Of a DNA stretch of 27,079 nt, positions 24,308-27,079 are shown piece after piece. The notes beneath the pieces are model-generated. The model was given only the letters and a program-made list of their open reading frames with translations, did no database searches and was not told where the DNA came from. Positions within the stretch are counted from its first letter, which is position 1; each line of letters starts with the position of its first letter. A program made the translations under genes and the position numbers. The DNA is from JAHHLP01 sp041609895. GTDB taxonomy: Bacteria > Bacteroidota > Rhodothermia > Rhodothermales > JABDKH01. The stretch lies in the NCBI GenBank assembly GCA_041609895.1, contig JBFIPX010000025.1, positions 1 to 27,079 of the forward strand, written 5' to 3'.

Positions 24308-26002
24308 ATGAAAACCCGATACGCAAATATACTTTTCGCGTGTTTGCTACCCACGTTCTTCGCATGGGTCAACCTGGCCCACGCACAGCGCGTACTCGGC
24401 GTGCGCGGTACCGATTCGGGAGGACCGCTGATGCCGGAGCAGGCTGCCTATGACGTCACTTACTATGATCTTGAACTGGATGTCGACCCCGAGTCAAAGA
24501 CCATTGAGGGTGGTCTCATGGTTCACGCGAACGTCGTCCATCCGACTGAGGTATTGGTGCTGCACCTCGACTCACTTTTGGAAGTGCGGGCCGTTCATCT
24601 CGAAGGCGACGACGGTGGTTGGAGCGATGCGCGTTTTGTCCGTGCCGACGCGCTGCTCAGGATCGATCTCGTGATGACACGCCAGCCCGGCTCCAAGGTC
24701 AAGGCGAAGGTGCATTACGGTGGCGCCCCGCGCGTAGCTCCGCGGGCGCCGTGGGTCGGCGGGTTCGTCTGGGAGGAGACGGCAGACGGCAGTCCCTGGA
24801 TTGCGACTGCCGTTCAGGGTGACGGCGCGGATGTCTGGTGGCCGTGCAAGGACCATCCTTCCGACGAACCGGACTCGATGGCAATCAGCATTACCGTCCC
24901 GCAGCCGCTCGTCGTCGCGTCGAACGGAAAGCTGCGTAACGTAGCAGAGCGCGAAGACGGCAAGCGCACTTTCAACTGGTTCGTGTCTACCCCGATCAAC
25001 AACTACGGCGTCGCAATAAACATCGCGCCGTATCGGACGATCGAATCAACGTACACTAGCACAGCTGGTCAGACGGTGCCCGTCACTTTCTGGGTTACAC
25101 CAGAGAACTACGAAAAAGGACAGGCTCTTTTTCCAGAGTTTCTGGAGCACCTCGCTTTCTATGAGCGGCTCCTCGGGCCGTATCCGTTCCGAGCCGACAA
25201 GTACGGTGTGGCTGAGACGCCGCATCTCGGGATGGAGCACCAAACGATAATCGCGTACGGACACGACTATTCGAAGAACGACTGGGGTTTCGACTGGCTG
25301 CATCATCACGAACTAGGGCACGAATGGTGGGGCAATATGGTGACTGCGCTCGACTGGCGCGATTTCTGGATTCACGAAGGGTTTTGTTCGTACATGCAGG
25401 CGCTGTATGCGGAGGAGCTGCATGGTAGGGATGCATATCACGCATCCATGGATCGAGGCCGCGGAAACATCAGGAACCGCCAGCCGGTGGCGCCACGAGA
25501 GTCCCGTACGGAAGGCCAGATGTATCTGCTAGCGCCGGACTATTTGGAAAGTGACGGCGACATCTACAACAAGGGCCGCTGGGTGCTCCACACGATGCGA
25601 TATCTGATAGGTGATGAAGCCTTCTTCAGATCGCTTCGGCGAATGGCCTATCCGACTCCCGAACTGGAACAGATTACGGACGGATCGCAGGCGCGGTTTG
25701 CCACGACCGACGACTTCAAACACATCGCCCAGCAGGAGTCCGGGATGGACCTCGACTGGTTCTTCGAGATGTATCTGAGGCAGCCACACCTCCCGCGTTT
25801 GATTTCGGAGCGAGGCGACGGCGTCATCCGGCTATGGTGGGAGACGCCAGGCGAGATGCCTTTTCCCATGCCCGTAGAGGTGAGCGGAAACGGAATGGTC
25901 CGTCGCATCAACGTGTCGCGCGAGCCCGTCGAGGTGTCGATCGCGGAGACAGATGGCGACCTAACTTTCGACCCCAAGAACTGGATACTGATGGAAGAGT
26001 AG
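24308..26002 (+). CDS. Secreted M1 family aminopeptidase
   Basis: This 564-aa zinc aminopeptidase of family M1 has a signal peptide (MKTRYANILFACLLPTFFAW, cleavage expected after AHA, residue 26). An N-terminal beta domain (about 45-240) with WWPCKDHP is followed by the catalytic domain: GMEHQ (308-312, the GxMEN-like substrate motif with His for Asn), HELGHE (334-339) and E357 (HEGF) for zinc. A conserved Tyr should lie in the 400-425 region (DIYNKG). It is short for an M1 enzyme, as in other single-protease-domain bacterial members, and has no T9SS domain. It probably trims peptides in the periplasm or outside, matching the neighbouring secreted protease. Confidence 0.92.
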   Translation: MKTRYANILFACLLPTFFAWVNLAHAQRVLGVRGTDSGGPLMPEQAAYDVTYYDLELDVDPESKTIEGGLMVHANVVHPTEVLVLHLDSLLEVRAVHLEGDDGGWSDARFVRADALLRIDLVMTRQPGSKVKAKVHYGGAPRVAPRAPWVGGFVWEETADGSPWIATAVQGDGADVWWPCKDHPSDEPDSMAISITVPQPLVVASNGKLRNVAEREDGKRTFNWFVSTPINNYGVAINIAPYRTIESTYTSTAGQTVPVTFWVTPENYEKGQALFPEFLEHLAFYERLLGPYPFRADKYGVAETPHLGMEHQTIIAYGHDYSKNDWGFDWLHHHELGHEWWGNMVTALDWRDFWIHEGFCSYMQALYAEELHGRDAYHASMDRGRGNIRNRQPVAPRESRTEGQMYLLAPDYLESDGDIYNKGRWVLHTMRYLIGDEAFFRSLRRMAYPTPELEQITDGSQARFATTDDFKHIAQQESGMDLDWFFEMYLRQPHLPRLISERGDGVIRLWWETPGEMPFPMPVEVSGNGMVRRINVSREPVEVSIAETDGDLTFDPKNWILMEE

Positions 26003-26031
26003 TTGCCGTCTCGGTTGTCGCCGCGTTCGGT

Positions 26032-27079
26032 CTACAGGTTCCCAACGCGCGTAACCCCGAGGGTGATGCCCAGGTTAGAGCCGGGCAGCAAATCGCCCCA
26101 ATCGTAGGCAAGTCTCGTGAAGACCGTGAGGGCGGTAGCTGGGTTATCATCGCGGGCTCGACCGACAACGTGCGATGCCTCCAACATCAGGGATCGTTGA
26201 TGGACCGGGCCACCGAATCGCCCATCACGGATGCGCGGTTCCCCTGGAGCTTCGAGCAACGAATGCGCGCCGTAATTGCGGGAGTACGTTAACAGAAGGC
26301 GGTAGCCAATCGGTCCGGGGATCGTCCCCTCGACGCCGAGGTGATGCGCAAGCAGGATATTGTTGTAGACGCCAACGTACCTGTTGTTCGTCGATATCAA
26401 CGGCAGGCTCAACGCGTGTCCTCGGTGAGTCCACCCGGTGGCGTACAGGAAGTGGTTGTAGTAATTGTCGGTGCCTCGCGGCTCGTCCGCTTTGGAGCTT
26501 TGCCTGATCGTGTTAACGTGTTCATAAAGCAACCCGGATACGATCCGTCGGTCGTCAAACGTGAGGCTCAGGCCCCACAGACCATCCAAAGCATTGCGGA
26601 ATTCGAGAGAGACCGTGTCTTCCAGGTAGAATTGACGGTGGACGCGGACCATGACGCCTTTCAGCTGAACGTCCAGTCCGAAGTGGTAGGCACCCAGAGA
26701 GTTACCGAGTACGTTGGTGATTTCTGGATTCACGGCGCTGTCGTCACTTGCACCCTGCACGAAGAAGACGCGCAGATAGTCGTCGAAGCCAGAGGGCAGA
26801 TCTCCGATTTCGGGATCTACGTGCGTACCGCCCCACGTTACGTAGTGCATTATTCCACCCCAGCCCTTGACCGGCCACTCGGGGAATCCCAGCCGCAAGT
26901 AGACATTCTTTTCATGGAGGAGCGTGCCGTCTACGACCCGATTGCCGCCCAGCCAGCCGTGCCCGAGGTAGCCCTTGATGCCAACGAACGCGCGCGTACC
27001 CGGTACGCTGACGTAATCGGGCCATGAGAGACTGACCTTCGTAATGGGTGCAGCGTTTGTACCGAGCGTCGTGGACCCG
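26032..27079 (-). CDS. Capsule assembly Wzi-like outer-membrane protein (partial, 5' end beyond window)
   Basis: The frame runs without a stop from 26032 to the window end, giving the C-terminal 349 residues; the N-terminus is missing. The sequence is an antiparallel beta-barrel type: LHEKNVYLRLGFPEWP, GGIMHYVTWGG, YNNILLAHHLGVEG and LLLTYSRNYG are the kind of strands seen in Wzi, an outer-membrane lectin that anchors capsule to the cell surface. A conventional start codon inside the frame (TTG at 26898) is not the true start, because similarity continues upstream. It converges with the M1 peptidase with only 29 bp between stops. The family call is moderate; other outer-membrane barrels are possible. 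Confidence 0.7.
   Translation of the reverse strand, partial: GSTTLGTNAAPITKVSLSWPDYVSVPGTRAFVGIKGYLGHGWLGGNRVVDGTLLHEKNVYLRLGFPEWPVKGWGGIMHYVTWGGTHVDPEIGDLPSGFDDYLRVFFVQGASDDSAVNPEITNVLGNSLGAYHFGLDVQLKGVMVRVHRQFYLEDTVSLEFRNALDGLWGLSLTFDDRRIVSGLLYEHVNTIRQSSKADEPRGTDNYYNHFLYATGWTHRGHALSLPLISTNNRYVGVYNNILLAHHLGVEGTIPGPIGYRLLLTYSRNYGAHSLLEAPGEPRIRDGRFGGPVHQRSLMLEASHVVGRARDDNPATALTVFTRLAYDWGDLLPGSNLGITLGVTRVGNL

Noticed and set aside
26341..27027. 228-codon plus-strand frame opposite the Wzi-like gene
   Set aside because: The minus-strand frame is longer, open to the window end and has barrel-like strands; the plus frame is a shadow.

Overview
This window (about 57% G+C by eye) probably comes from a marine or aquatic member of the Bacteroidota/Rhodothermota group. 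Two secreted proteins end in Por-type (type IX secretion, T9SS) sorting domains with the PNPF start. An Rnf complex is encoded in the order B-C-D-G-E-A, and DUF2277, Wzi-like and YwaF-like genes sit nearby. No rRNA, tRNA, CRISPR array, insertion sequence or prophage was seen.

Region 1 (about 435-15845, minus strand) is one tightly coupled gene train of about 15.4 kb. In order of transcription it encodes: a 2-oxoacid (probably 2-oxoglutarate):ferredoxin oxidoreductase with an intact active site (KorA, KorB); an 832-aa protein derived from the C-terminal part of a pyruvate:ferredoxin oxidoreductase (PFOR/NifJ) with a ferredoxin domain added at its C-terminus; RnfB; a 605-aa and a 920-aa protein that together make up a full-length but catalytically degenerate PFOR; RnfC, RnfD, RnfG, RnfE, RnfA; and a small membrane protein with a Cys motif. 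Genes overlap or lie within 0-20 nt of each other. The likely job is to couple 2-oxoacid oxidation through ferredoxin-type clusters to the Rnf ion pump and NAD+, or to run this in reverse. The PFOR-derived proteins have lost the thiamine pyrophosphate (TPP) and proximal-cluster motifs. The 920-aa half keeps two 4Fe-4S binding sites, so these proteins look like wiring or scaffold subunits. This is the most unusual part of the window. The 605-aa and 920-aa frames are the same frame, separated only by one TAG codon and four further codons.

A small hemerythrin-domain gene (26-478, plus) converges on the 3' end of this operon and overlaps it.

Region 2 (about 15846-18719) has a 329-bp divergent gap with a CTACA/TGTAG palindrome just upstream of korA. 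It is followed by a lipoprotein of the alkaline phosphatase superfamily whose expected metal-ligand His residues appear replaced, a GYD-domain protein, a 90-aa orphan and a DUF2277 protein.

Region 3 (about 18763-27079) holds an MscS-type channel, two tandem T9SS cargo proteins (one of unknown function, one M6-like HExxH metalloprotease), a YwaF/TIGR02206 membrane protein, a secreted M1 aminopeptidase, and the 3' part of a Wzi-like outer-membrane protein that runs off the window end.
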